Assembly (NCBI GenBank): GCA_050249415.1
Contig: JBFWQO010000004.1
Coordinates: 62,001 to 126,000 of the forward strand
DNA: 64,000 nt
Direction of reading: 5' to 3'
Origin: CADEFQ01 sp050249415
GTDB taxonomy: Bacteria; Pseudomonadota; Gammaproteobacteria; Steroidobacterales; Steroidobacteraceae
How positions within the stretch are numbered: position 1 is the stretch's first letter; each line of letters begins with the position of its first letter. The notes under the pieces were generated by a model. It was not told the DNA's origin, made no database searches, and saw only the letters and a program-made list of their open reading frames with translations. Position numbers and translations under genes: made by a program. Of the stretch, positions 35,895 through 44,305 are shown piece after piece.

Positions 35895-35918
35895 CCTTGC
35901 AGGATCAGGAGCTTCCAC

Positions 35919-36530
35919 ATGGGTCGACGCAATCTTCATAGCCGCGACGAGCTGCGGGAGCTCGCACTCGCGGAGGCGGCCCGGCTGGTGGACGGCGGCG
36001 GAATGGCCGCACTCGGCATGCGCGAAGTGGCGCGGCGGATGGGTTATACGGTCGGCTCGCTCTACATGGTCTTCACCAACCTCGACGACCTGATCGTGCA
36101 GGTGAACGAGCGCACGGTGATGGAGCTGCGCGCATCGCTCGAGGCCGTGGCAGGCCGCGCGAGCTCGGCCCCGCAGCGACTGCAGCTGCTGTGCGCGGCC
36201 TACCTCGGGTTCTCGCTGCTGCACACGCAACGCTGGCTCATGGTGTTCGAGCACCGCCTGCCCGAGGGGCAGGCCGCGCCGTCGACGTACCGCGGCCACA
36301 CGCGTGCGATCTTTGCCCTGGTGGCGGCCGCCCTGCGGGACGCGCGCCGCGGCGCGCGCGACGCACCCGACGAGGTCGCCGTCGTCCTGTGGAGCGCCGT
36401 GCACGGCATCTGCATGCTCGCGGTGACCGGCAAGCTCGACGTCGGCGGTACGCGCGCTTCGGTGCAGCGCCTGCTCGATCTGCTGGTCGAACGATTCATC
36501 GAGGTGACCCCCGGCCGTCGACACAGGTAA
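35919..36530 (+). CDS. TetR/AcrR-family transcriptional regulator
   Basis: 203 residues from ATG 35919, preceded by AGGAG. N-terminal helix-turn-helix: ELALAEAARLVDGGGMAALG, MREVARRMGYTVGSLYMVFTNLDDLI. The C-terminal ligand domain contains FSLLHTQRWLMVFEHRLPEG and WSAVHGICMLAVTGKL, of the type with a TetR_C_33/WHG-like fold. Ligand unknown. Likely autoregulated through the two boxes upstream and probably also controls the divergent lipoprotein gene. The MFS gene follows after 9 nt. Confidence 0.88.
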   Translation: MGRRNLHSRDELRELALAEAARLVDGGGMAALGMREVARRMGYTVGSLYMVFTNLDDLIVQVNERTVMELRASLEAVAGRASSAPQRLQLLCAAYLGFSLLHTQRWLMVFEHRLPEGQAAPSTYRGHTRAIFALVAAALRDARRGARDAPDEVAVVLWSAVHGICMLAVTGKLDVGGTRASVQRLLDLLVERFIEVTPGRRHR

Positions 36531-36539
36531 CCTAGCGCG

Positions 36540-37820
36540 ATGGCGAAGGTCCTGACGCGCAAGCCCGTCGTCGCGTGGGCGCTCTACGACTGGGCGAACT
36601 CTGCCTTTGCGACGACCGTGATGGCGGGGTTCTTTCCGCTGTTCTTCAAGCAGTACTGGAATGCCGGTGTCACGGCGACCGACAGCACGTTCCGCCTCGG
36701 CGTGACGAGCGCCGTAACGAGCCTGATCGTCGCGGTGATGGCGCCCGTGATCGGCGCCATCGCCGACAAGGGCGGCGTGCGCATCCGCCTGCTCGCGCTG
36801 TTCACGGTGCTGGGCGCGGCCATGACGGCGGCGCTGCCGCTCGTCGGGCAGGGCGAGTGGGCGCTCGCCGCGGTGTTGTACGGCGCCGCGTCGATCGGGT
36901 TCTGGGGCGGCAACCAGTTCTACGACTCGCTGTTGACCGACGTCGCGTCGGAAAGCGAGTACGACCTCGTCTCCGGCTACGGGTACGCGCTCGGCTATCT
37001 CGGCGGCGGGCTGCTCTTCGCGGTGAATGCACTGATGGTTTCGCAGCCTGCGCTGTTCGGCATCGCGGATGCGGCGATCGCGGTGCGCCTGTCGTTCGCG
37101 AGCGTCGCGGTCTGGTGGCTCGTGTTCACGCTGCCCTGCCTGCTGCTCGTCCGCGAGCACCGCGGCGCCGCGCCGCTCGCGCCGCGCGCGGCGGTGACCG
37201 CGGGCCTCGCCGAACTGCGGCGCACGTTCGCGCACGTGCGCGAGAGTCGCGCGCTGCTCCTGTTCCTGCTCGCGTACTGGTTCTACATCGACGGCGTCAA
37301 CACGATCATCAAGATGGCCGTCGACTACGGGCTCGCGCTCGGCTTTCGGCAATCGAGCCTGATCCAGGCGCTGCTGCTCGTGCAGTTCGTCGGCTTTCCC
37401 GCCGCGCTCGCCTTCGGCTGGCTCGGCGCGCGCATCGGTGCCCGTGCCGGCATCCTGATCGCGCTCGCGGTCTACACGCTCGTCACGCTCTACGCGTACC
37501 GGCTCGATACGGAGACGGAATTCTTCGTGCTCGCGATCGTGATTGGCTGCGTCCAGGGGGGCGTGCAGTCGCTGTCGCGTTCGTTCTACGGGCGGCTCGT
37601 GCCGGCGGGCAAGGCGGGCGAGTTCTTCGGCTTCTACAACATGATGGGCAAGGCCGCGGCGATCCTCGGGCCGCTGCTCGCGGGCAGCGTCGCGCTGCTC
37701 ACCGCCGACTCGCGGCTCGCGATGCTGTCGATCGCGCTGCTGTTCATCGTCGGCGGCGCGCTGCTGCTGCGGGTGCCCGCCGCGGGCAGTCAGGACCAGT
37801 CGGCGGGATCGACGCCGTAG
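36540..37820 (+). CDS. MFS transporter, UMF1/Atg22-like
   Basis: 426-residue, about 12-helix inner-membrane transporter. The N-terminal VAWALYDWANSAFATTVMAGFFPLFFKQY and the WFYIDGVNTIIKMAVDYG segment are signatures of the UMF1 (Atg22-like) MFS group. Substrate unknown. It follows tetR by 9 nt, so probably in one transcript. Its last ~24 codons lie inside the left copy of the 106-bp direct repeat, so the gene end is duplicated at 41471-41538. Confidence 0.86.
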   Translation: MAKVLTRKPVVAWALYDWANSAFATTVMAGFFPLFFKQYWNAGVTATDSTFRLGVTSAVTSLIVAVMAPVIGAIADKGGVRIRLLALFTVLGAAMTAALPLVGQGEWALAAVLYGAASIGFWGGNQFYDSLLTDVASESEYDLVSGYGYALGYLGGGLLFAVNALMVSQPALFGIADAAIAVRLSFASVAVWWLVFTLPCLLLVREHRGAAPLAPRAAVTAGLAELRRTFAHVRESRALLLFLLAYWFYIDGVNTIIKMAVDYGLALGFRQSSLIQALLLVQFVGFPAALAFGWLGARIGARAGILIALAVYTLVTLYAYRLDTETEFFVLAIVIGCVQGGVQSLSRSFYGRLVPAGKAGEFFGFYNMMGKAAAILGPLLAGSVALLTADSRLAMLSIALLFIVGGALLLRVPAAGSQDQSAGSTP

Positions 37821-37855
37821 AAGTCGCGCAGCTCGGCGTGCAGGCGGGGGTGGGC
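37750..37855. repeat. 106-bp direct repeat, left copy
   Basis: Matches 41471-41576 with two mismatches (at 37757 and about 37771). It holds the 3' end of the MFS gene and a duplicate of the mtfA 3' end (antisense). Identity stops sharply at 37855/37856. Confidence 0.95.
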
Positions 37856-37903
37856 TGCACGGACTGGCGGCGTAGCGAAGCCCGATACGGGTTTTCCGAG
37901 ATC

Positions 37904-37919
37904 TCATCCATTTGGATGA
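37904..37919. promoter_or_regulatory. 16-bp palindrome upstream of the TonB receptor
   Basis: TCATCCA-TT-TGGATGA is a perfect inverted repeat about 70 bp before the receptor ATG, of operator size. Confidence 0.4.
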
Positions 37920-37989
37920 TGTACCGCCAAATGGCCTCACGCACCTTCGCCCGGCTTGTAACCATGCCCCTGCGGCGGAGATATTCCAG

Positions 37990-40128
37990 ATGACCGGATT
38001 TCGCACCACCCTGAATGCGCTGTTCTTGCTGTCGTGCACGGCCGCGTTTGCGCAGCAAGGAGGCGAGGCGCCCGCCGATGCCGATCCGTCGGCAGACACG
38101 ATCCAGGAGGTGATCGTCACGGCGCAGAAGCGCGAGGAGTCCCTGCAGGAGACGCCTATTGCGATTACCGCCTTTACGTCGAGAGACCTCGACGCCCAGC
38201 GCGTAACGAACACGCTGGATCTGCTGAACAAAGTGCCCTCGCTGAACCTCGCGCCGTTCGCGGGTACGCGTGCCGCACCGAACCTCTACATCCGCGGCAT
38301 GGGCAATCTCATTGCCTCGACGACCAAGGATATGGCGACGGGCATCTACATCGACGGAGTGCCCGTCGCCCGCGCAGTCGGCCTCGCGACGGACATCGCC
38401 GATCTCGAGCGGGTGGAAGTGCTCCGCGGGCCACAGGGCACGCTCTGGGGCCGGAACACGACGGCCGGGGCGATCAACTTCATCACGCAGAAGCCCGACG
38501 ACGAACTCTCTTTCGGCGCGCAGTTGACCGCCGGAAGTTGGGACCTGCGCGCCGGACGGGCGAGAATCAATGTGCCTGTCGGCGACAAACTCTTCGCGCG
38601 CGTGGTCTACATGCGTGCCGAAAACGACGGCTGGGTGAAGAATACCAACTCGACCCTGCCGAACCAGATCAACTTCAACGAAGACCGCAAGAAGGAAGCG
38701 GTGCGCGCGGCGTTGCGCTTCGAGGCGACCGACACGCTCACCCTCGACTACGCCTTCGACGCCTCCGAGATGGTCTTCGGCAATCACTTCTACCAGGCCG
38801 TCGGCGGGGCGGGGGCCGTACCGGGACGCCAGGAGTCGATCAATTCCGTTCTGGGCGAGCGTCCGAGCGATACGAAGGTGAGCGGTCACAACCTGACGAT
38901 TGCGCTGGATCTCGGTGGCGCGATGCTGAAGTCGATCAGCGCGTATCGGGACCTGGACAGCCTCGTGAACATGAACTTTGCCGACGTGTTCACGCAGGAC
39001 TACCTGCAGAAGCAGCATCAGTTTTCCGAGGAGCTGCAGCTGGTCGGCGACGCACTGGGCACACGCATCAGGTATGCCGTCGGCCTTTTCTACTTCGAGG
39101 AAGACAGCCGTGAATCGATTGCCTCGAATTTCGCCGGCGGTGCGGCAGTGGACGCCTGGTACGTCTGGGCCGAAGGCAGGTCCAAGGCAGTCTACGGCCA
39201 GGTCACCTGGACACCGCCGGTGCTCGACGACCGTCTCGATCTCACGCTGGGGGCGCGCTACACCGAGGATTCGCGCAAGGCGACCAAGAGCTACCTGCGC
39301 ACCGACCTGAGCCCCGCGATTTCGCCCGGAACGGTCGTCGTGGGCGATCGGGATTTCGATTCCTTCAATCCCGCGGTCACGCTCGACTTTGCGTTCGTCG
39401 ACAACGTCCGCGGCTATGCGAAGTACAGCACCGGCTACCGGGCGGGTGGCTTCAGCACCCAGAGCACCCCGGCCTATTTCGGGCAGGGCTTCGGCCAGGA
39501 AGACGTCAAGGCGTGGGAGATCGGCCTCAAGTCGGATCTCCTCGAGAAGCGCCTGCGCGTGAATATCGCCGCGTTTCGCAACAAGTACAGCGACCTGCAG
39601 GTCGATCAGGCCCGCGTTCCGCCGATCTTCACGGACACGCTCAATGCCGGCAGCGCGACGGTCAAAGGAGTGGAACTCGAGAGCGCAGCGGTACTCGCTC
39701 GCGGACTGACCGCCAATCTCTTCTACTCGTGGCTCGATGCGGAATACGAGTCTTACATCGACAACGGCGTGGAGTACGCCGCCGTGCGCCACATGCCGAA
39801 TACGCCGCGGTATCAGGCCGGTGCCGGGCTGGAATACGCGTTCCCGCGCCTGCCTTTCGGCGGTATCGTCCTGAACGTCGACTACCGCAAGCAGGATGCG
39901 TTCTACGGCAACCCGATGGCATACAGCCGCTCTGCCGGCTATCAGGTCTGGAATGCCCGGGTCCAGCTCGCCGACATCCCGGTACCGCAAGGGTCGTTCC
40001 GGGTGGCCGTCTGGGGCAAGAACCTCAGTGATGAGATCTACCGCCTGTCGACCACGAACCTCGGGGTGCCCGCTGCGCAATTCGGCGCACCGCGCTCTGT
40101 GGGCGTGGATCTGGTGTACGAGTTTTGA
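37990..40128 (+). CDS. TonB-dependent outer-membrane receptor
   Basis: 712 residues from ATG 37990 with GGAG 9 nt upstream. Signal peptide MTGFRTTLNALFLLSCTAAFAQQ. The TonB-box/plug start is EVIVTAQKREESLQETPIAIT, followed by plug motifs NLYIRGMGN and VEVLRGPQGTLWGRNTTAGAIN, then a 22-strand-type barrel ending in a terminal Phe (VDLVYEF). The family resembles receptors found beside catabolic genes in sphingomonads and similar bacteria. Substrate unknown; the SnoaL-like and SDR neighbours hint at a lipid, terpenoid or aromatic compound. Intact despite its broken neighbour. Confidence 0.93.
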   Translation: MTGFRTTLNALFLLSCTAAFAQQGGEAPADADPSADTIQEVIVTAQKREESLQETPIAITAFTSRDLDAQRVTNTLDLLNKVPSLNLAPFAGTRAAPNLYIRGMGNLIASTTKDMATGIYIDGVPVARAVGLATDIADLERVEVLRGPQGTLWGRNTTAGAINFITQKPDDELSFGAQLTAGSWDLRAGRARINVPVGDKLFARVVYMRAENDGWVKNTNSTLPNQINFNEDRKKEAVRAALRFEATDTLTLDYAFDASEMVFGNHFYQAVGGAGAVPGRQESINSVLGERPSDTKVSGHNLTIALDLGGAMLKSISAYRDLDSLVNMNFADVFTQDYLQKQHQFSEELQLVGDALGTRIRYAVGLFYFEEDSRESIASNFAGGAAVDAWYVWAEGRSKAVYGQVTWTPPVLDDRLDLTLGARYTEDSRKATKSYLRTDLSPAISPGTVVVGDRDFDSFNPAVTLDFAFVDNVRGYAKYSTGYRAGGFSTQSTPAYFGQGFGQEDVKAWEIGLKSDLLEKRLRVNIAAFRNKYSDLQVDQARVPPIFTDTLNAGSATVKGVELESAAVLARGLTANLFYSWLDAEYESYIDNGVEYAAVRHMPNTPRYQAGAGLEYAFPRLPFGGIVLNVDYRKQDAFYGNPMAYSRSAGYQVWNARVQLADIPVPQGSFRVAVWGKNLSDEIYRLSTTNLGVPAAQFGAPRSVGVDLVYEF

Positions 40129-40154
40129 GCGTGGCTTCAGAATGCGGTGCAAGA

Positions 40155-40706
40155 ATGGTGCGGCGGATGGTACTGGCGACCGTGCTATCTATCGGAGTGG
40201 TCGCGGTGACATTCGCTCAATCGCCTGATCCGGAGCAGGGCCAGATCGAAACGGAGCTGGCGACGATGCGCGCGCAGCTGACGGAGTTGCTCGATCGGGA
40301 GGCCATTCGTCAGCTGGTTGTTTCCTATGCGCACTTCGCCCGTACCGGGAACGTCGAGGGGCTCGTGGCACTCTATTCGGACGATGCCGTCTTCGATGTG
40401 CCCGGGAATATGGGCACGAAGGCCGGCCCGCGATCAGGCCGCGACGCGATTCGCGAGACGCTGCGCGTCGATTTGCCGAGATCGGATCCCTGGCCTTTCC
40501 TCCACCAGCATGTCATCGAGATACTGGGGCCGGACCGGGCACGAGGCATTCTGTACTTCGAGTTGAGGCAGGGCGTCGACAATCTTCGCACGACGCACAT
40601 CGGTTCCTACCAGGATGAATATGTGAAAGAGCAGGGAGCCTGGAAGTTCCGTTCCCGCAGGCTAGCTGCACTTCCGTTGCACGTTACTGCCGGGCCCGAC
40701 GACTGA
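40155..40706 (+). CDS. Secreted SnoaL-like / NTF2-fold protein
   Basis: 183 residues from ATG 40155 (a TTG at 40125 overlapping the receptor stop is possible). Hydrophobic signal MVRRMVLATVLSIGVVAVTFAQ, then LLDREAIRQLVVSYAHFARTG with ALYSDDAVFDVPG and the C-terminal DEYVKEQGAWKFRSRRL, the NTF2-like SnoaL fold of hydrolase/dehydratase-type proteins. A catalytic role is possible but unproven. Probably co-transcribed with the receptor. Confidence 0.75.
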   Translation: MVRRMVLATVLSIGVVAVTFAQSPDPEQGQIETELATMRAQLTELLDREAIRQLVVSYAHFARTGNVEGLVALYSDDAVFDVPGNMGTKAGPRSGRDAIRETLRVDLPRSDPWPFLHQHVIEILGPDRARGILYFELRQGVDNLRTTHIGSYQDEYVKEQGAWKFRSRRLAALPLHVTAGPDD

Positions 40707-40775
40707 AGCGTCCGTTTCGGCCCGCAGTGACCTGCAGTGTGAACGCTCGCCGCGACAGGGCAGAGGGCCCCGGCC

Positions 40776-41464
40776 ATGCCTGATCGACTGCAGGGTAAGG
40801 TTGCGCTCATCACCGGGGCAGGGTCTGGCATCGGCCGCGCGTGCGCGCGGCTGATTGCGCGCGAGGGCGCGAGTGTCGTGATCGCCGAACTGGCACGGGA
40901 ATCCGGTCTCGCCACCGAGGCGCAGGTTCTCGACGGCGGTGGACAAGCCCTCTTCGTCGAAACTGACGTGACGGATGAAGGCTCGGTCGTGCGGGCGCTC
41001 GACGCGGCACTATCACGTTTTGGAGCGATCCATACGCTGGTCAATTGTGCCGGAGGGTCGCTTGCTGCCGCAACGCCATCCCGCATCTCATCACGTCGGG
41101 CGGCGGTTCCATCGTGAACTTCTCGTCCCTGGTTGCGCTCGTCGGGCGTCCCGTTCATGCCTACTCGGCAGCCAAAGGCGGAATACTCTCGCTGACGCGG
41201 GCACTGGCAGCGAGCTACGGCCCACGCGGTGTGCGCATCAATTCGATCTGCCCGGGGCTCGTGCTCAGCGAGCGCATCAGGCAACGCATGGCGGGCGGCA
41301 TGCTCGGGTCCGGCGGGAGGGGCGATTTTTCGTCCGCTACGCACCCCTTTGCGGTCGGTGAGCCGGAGGATATTGCGAACATCGCGCTCTTTCTCGCCTC
41401 CGACGAGTCGCGCATGATTCAAGGCGCTACGCTGGTGGCGGACGGCGGCATTTCAGCCTACTGA
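40776..41464 (+). pseudogene. Short-chain dehydrogenase/reductase, internally deleted and frameshifted
   Basis: The N-terminal half (40776 to about 41062) has the Rossmann motif ITGAGSGIGRACARL and LVNCAGGS. The C-terminal half in another frame has CCRNAIPHLITSGGGSIVNF, the YSAAKGG catalytic Tyr/Lys, RINSICPGLV and the ADGGISAY end. About 35-40 residues between, including the conserved Asn helix, are missing and the join shifts frame near 41055-41075. It cannot give a working enzyme. A normal SDR would be ~255 residues. Confidence 0.85.
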
Positions 41465-41470
41465 TCAACC

Positions 41471-41576
41471 TCGGCGGTGCGCTGCTGCTGCGCGTGCCCG
41501 CCGCGGGCAGTCAGGACCAGTCGGCGGGATCGACGCCGTAGAAGTCGCGCAGCTCGGCGTGCAGGCGGGGGTGGGC
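41471..41576. repeat. 106-bp direct repeat, right copy
   Basis: Second copy of 37750-37855, offset 3,721 bp. It contains the true 3' end of mtfA (stop at 41511-41513) and a dead copy of the MFS gene end. It starts 6 nt after the SDR stop. Confidence 0.95.
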
Positions 41577-42314
41577 CGTCCGAAACTCCCGGGCGCGCTC
41601 GAAGAACACCTCCGTCGCGGTCGCGAAGAATTCCGCGAGGTCCTCGGCGCCGTAAGGGTCGATCAGGCTGTCCTCGCCGCGATCGACCGCATCGCACAGC
41701 GCCTCGTACGCGGCCTCGAGCGTCGCGTGCCAGCGTGCCGCGGATGGCGCGAGCGCGCCCCCGTCGGTCAGGGCCCCCTCGGCGAGGTGGTCGAGGTGGT
41801 GGGCGAACTCGTGCAGCACGACGTTGTAGCCGTCGTCGCCCGCGAGCCCCGCCTCGATATCCTCCCACGACAGCACGATGCGCGAGACGTCGATCGCCTG
41901 CCCCGACAACGCGCGGTGGCCGACCGTCACGAGGCCGAACTCGTCCTCGTCCCGGTCTTCGACGACGAACTCGGCAGGGTAGACGAGCACGCTGTAGAGC
42001 GCGTCGTAGGCGTGGCTGTCGCGGTGCGCGACGAGGAGCGCCGCCTGCGTCGCGATGACGAGGCGCATCTCGTCCGTGACCGTGAGGCCGTTGCAGCCGA
42101 TGAAGCTGACGCGCGCGAGGAGCCGGCGTGCCGTGCGCTCGACGCGCGTGCGCACCGGCGGCGGCAGGCGTTGCCACAGGGGCACACGCGCGAGCAGCGC
42201 GCGCCACTCGTCCGGAAACGGCAGGTCGAGCTCGCGCAGGCGGCGCCGGGCACGCACGGTCCGCCATGTGACGATGACGACGAGCGCGGTGCCGATGAGC
42301 GCGAGCGCGATCAC
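41511..42314 (-). CDS. mtfA: MtfA/M90-family zinc peptidase
   Basis: 267 residues (E. coli MtfA 265). A hydrophobic first helix (VIALALIGTALVVIVTW) is followed by WRALLARVPLWQRLPPPVR, the zinc site VLHEFAHHLD (HExxH) and a downstream Glu in EDLAEFFATATEVFFE. The E. coli homologue titrates the glucose repressor Mlc and is a peptidase; the role here is not known. GTG start overlaps the transglutaminase stop (GTGA). The 3' end lies in the right 106-bp repeat. Confidence 0.88.
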   Translation of the reverse strand: MIALALIGTALVVIVTWRTVRARRRLRELDLPFPDEWRALLARVPLWQRLPPPVRTRVERTARRLLARVSFIGCNGLTVTDEMRLVIATQAALLVAHRDSHAYDALYSVLVYPAEFVVEDRDEDEFGLVTVGHRALSGQAIDVSRIVLSWEDIEAGLAGDDGYNVVLHEFAHHLDHLAEGALTDGGALAPSAARWHATLEAAYEALCDAVDRGEDSLIDPYGAEDLAEFFATATEVFFERAREFRTAHPRLHAELRDFYGVDPADWS

Positions 42315-44305
42315 GTCGCCCCTCGAGCGGGCTCCCGCGCGGGAGCGGGTGCGATGCGCAGGCGCCGCACGTCGCGCGCGAAAGCGCGCACCGCGGCCCG
42401 GTCGCCGCCCGGCCCGAAGCGCAGCGCCGCGTAGCGCCGGGCGAGGTCGCCGGCCTGCCCGGCGAGATCGGGGCGAGCGTGCGCGATGCGCGCCGCGTAA
42501 GCCAGCGGCGCCTCGGCGGCGGCGCGCGCGAGGCCGATGCGCGCATGCCTGGCACCGAAGGCGCGCCATGCGCGGGCGAGGGCGTCGGGGCGCGCCACGC
42601 GCAGCCAGAAACGCGATTGCCAGCTCATCCACGCGAGCCAGGCGACGAGCCCGAGGCCGAGCAGGGCGCCGAGCTGCTGCCAGCGCGGCGAGTCGAACCC
42701 GAGCCGCTCGAGCAACGCGAACTGCGACGTCGCGCCGAATTCGAGTACGCGCCGGCGCCATGCCGTATTGAGCGCGTCCCACGCCTGTGCAATTTCGGCG
42801 AGCCAGGCGTTGCCGCGCGTCAGTCGCCGAGCCACCGACGCCGCATCGGGCAGCAGGTCGTACAGGCCGCGCTGCAGCCGCTCGGGCGCGACGACACCCG
42901 TCGGGTCGACGCGCGTCCAGCCCCGACCGTCGAGCCAGATCTCGACCCACGCATGGGCGTCGGATTGTTTCACGAGGAAATAGCGGCCGATCGGGTTCCA
43001 TTCCCCGCCGAGATAGCCCGTGACGACGCGCGCAGGAACGCCGCCCGCCCGCATCAGGGTCGCGAAGGCCGACGCGTAATGGCCGCAGAAGCCGCGGCGT
43101 GTGCCGAAGAGGAATTCATCGACCGCGTTGCCCGAGAGTTTCGGCGGTGTCAGCGTGTACTCGAAACCGCCGCGCGCGAAGTACGCGAGCACGGCCTGCG
43201 CGAATGCCGCGGCGGTCGGGTTTGCGGCCCGCAGGCCGGCTGCGAGTTCGAGCGCGCGCGGATTCTGCCCCTCGGGCAGCGCGAGGCTGTAGCGGCGGCC
43301 GAGGACCGACAGCGGCTCGTGGGTCACTGTGCGGGCGCGTGACGTCGCGCTGTAACGCACTGCTTCGTCGACGGGTTCAATGGTGATCAGTCGCCGGTCT
43401 TCCGTCAGCAGCACACGCCGGTCGGGTGATGCGACCACCGACTCGAGCGCGAACCACCAGTTGCGGCCGTTCGGCTCGAGCGTGACGTGATAGCGATAGG
43501 TCGCGCCGTCGAACTGCACCGATGGCTCCGGGAAGTAGCGACCGCGGGTACGCCGCCAGGTGGTACCGTCGAAATCCTGCAGGACCGGTCCGCGCCAGTA
43601 GCGCTCCTGCGGGGGCGGCGATGCGCCGTCGAACGTGACCCGGAACGCCGGTGTATCGGAATCGGTCAGCGCGTCGATCTGGCCCGGGCTCATTTCGTCC
43701 GAGAGTCCCGTGACGGCGCCGCCCGCGTTCGGCAGCGCCCAGAACCCGCCCTGCAGGCGTGGAAACGTGAGGAACAGCAGCAGCGCGAGCGGCAGCGCGA
43801 AGCCGAGGGCGCGCCCCGCGAGCGCGAGCGGGGCGCGAAGGCCCGCCAGCGCTTGTGGCGCGGCGATCACCGCGAGCGCCGCGCAGCAGATCCACAGCTG
43901 CAGCGCATAGAGCGGCACGCGCGGCAGGCCCTGGCGATCGAGGCAGGCCGCCAGCAGCAGGAAGAGCGCAACGGCGAGCATCACGTAGTCGTCGCGCCGC
44001 GCACGGGTCTCGAGCAGCTTGAGTGCGCCCATCGCGACGAGGAGCGCGGTGCCGGCCGTGAGCCCGTTCAGTGTGCGAAAGGTCGCGAGCACACCGAGGG
44101 TGAGCACGACCGCGATCCCGGCCCGCACCCACGCGCCCGGCAGCGACGCGCCGCGCACCGCGATCAATACTCGCGCAGCCACGGCGCCGAGCGCGATGCC
44201 GGAAATCCAGGCCGGCAGGCGATCGACGTGCAGCAGCGTGGCGCTCGTGAACGCCGCGAGCGTCCACGCGAGAGGCCGCAGCCGGGGCGGGACGCCCGGC
44301 ATCAT
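42311..44305 (-). CDS. TgpA-like membrane transglutaminase
   Basis: 664 residues. N-terminal half with several membrane helices, a periplasmic transglutaminase-like domain with Cys in RRGFCGHYASAFATLMR, His in SDAHAWVEIWLDGRGW and Asp in RVDPTGVV, another helix (LGALLGLGLVAWLAWMSW) and a C-terminal DUF4129-like tail. It follows moxR and a DUF58 gene, the standard partners of this family; the P. aeruginosa relative is essential and has transglutaminase activity. ATG overlaps the DUF58 stop. Confidence 0.88.
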   Translation of the reverse strand: MMPGVPPRLRPLAWTLAAFTSATLLHVDRLPAWISGIALGAVAARVLIAVRGASLPGAWVRAGIAVVLTLGVLATFRTLNGLTAGTALLVAMGALKLLETRARRDDYVMLAVALFLLLAACLDRQGLPRVPLYALQLWICCAALAVIAAPQALAGLRAPLALAGRALGFALPLALLLFLTFPRLQGGFWALPNAGGAVTGLSDEMSPGQIDALTDSDTPAFRVTFDGASPPPQERYWRGPVLQDFDGTTWRRTRGRYFPEPSVQFDGATYRYHVTLEPNGRNWWFALESVVASPDRRVLLTEDRRLITIEPVDEAVRYSATSRARTVTHEPLSVLGRRYSLALPEGQNPRALELAAGLRAANPTAAAFAQAVLAYFARGGFEYTLTPPKLSGNAVDEFLFGTRRGFCGHYASAFATLMRAGGVPARVVTGYLGGEWNPIGRYFLVKQSDAHAWVEIWLDGRGWTRVDPTGVVAPERLQRGLYDLLPDAASVARRLTRGNAWLAEIAQAWDALNTAWRRRVLEFGATSQFALLERLGFDSPRWQQLGALLGLGLVAWLAWMSWQSRFWLRVARPDALARAWRAFGARHARIGLARAAAEAPLAYAARIAHARPDLAGQAGDLARRYAALRFGPGGDRAAVRAFARDVRRLRIAPAPAREPARGAT

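Larger units (their letters stand above)
37856..41470. mobile_element. Accessory segment bracketed by the 106-bp repeats
   Basis: A 3,615-bp segment between the two repeat copies carries a TonB receptor, a SnoaL-like protein and a broken SDR, all on the plus strand, with visibly lower GC than the flanking genes. Removing the segment plus one repeat copy would rejoin the MFS gene and mtfA in convergent overlap. No transposase or integrase is seen, so the mechanism of entry is unknown. Confidence 0.7.

Noticed and set aside
37744..40152. 802-codon minus-strand frame opposite the TonB receptor
   Set aside because: Low-complexity shadow; the receptor has signal peptide, plug motifs and terminal Phe.
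37750..41576. Insertion-sequence target-site duplication
   Set aside because: 106 bp is far longer than any usual target duplication, and no transposase or terminal inverted repeats were found.
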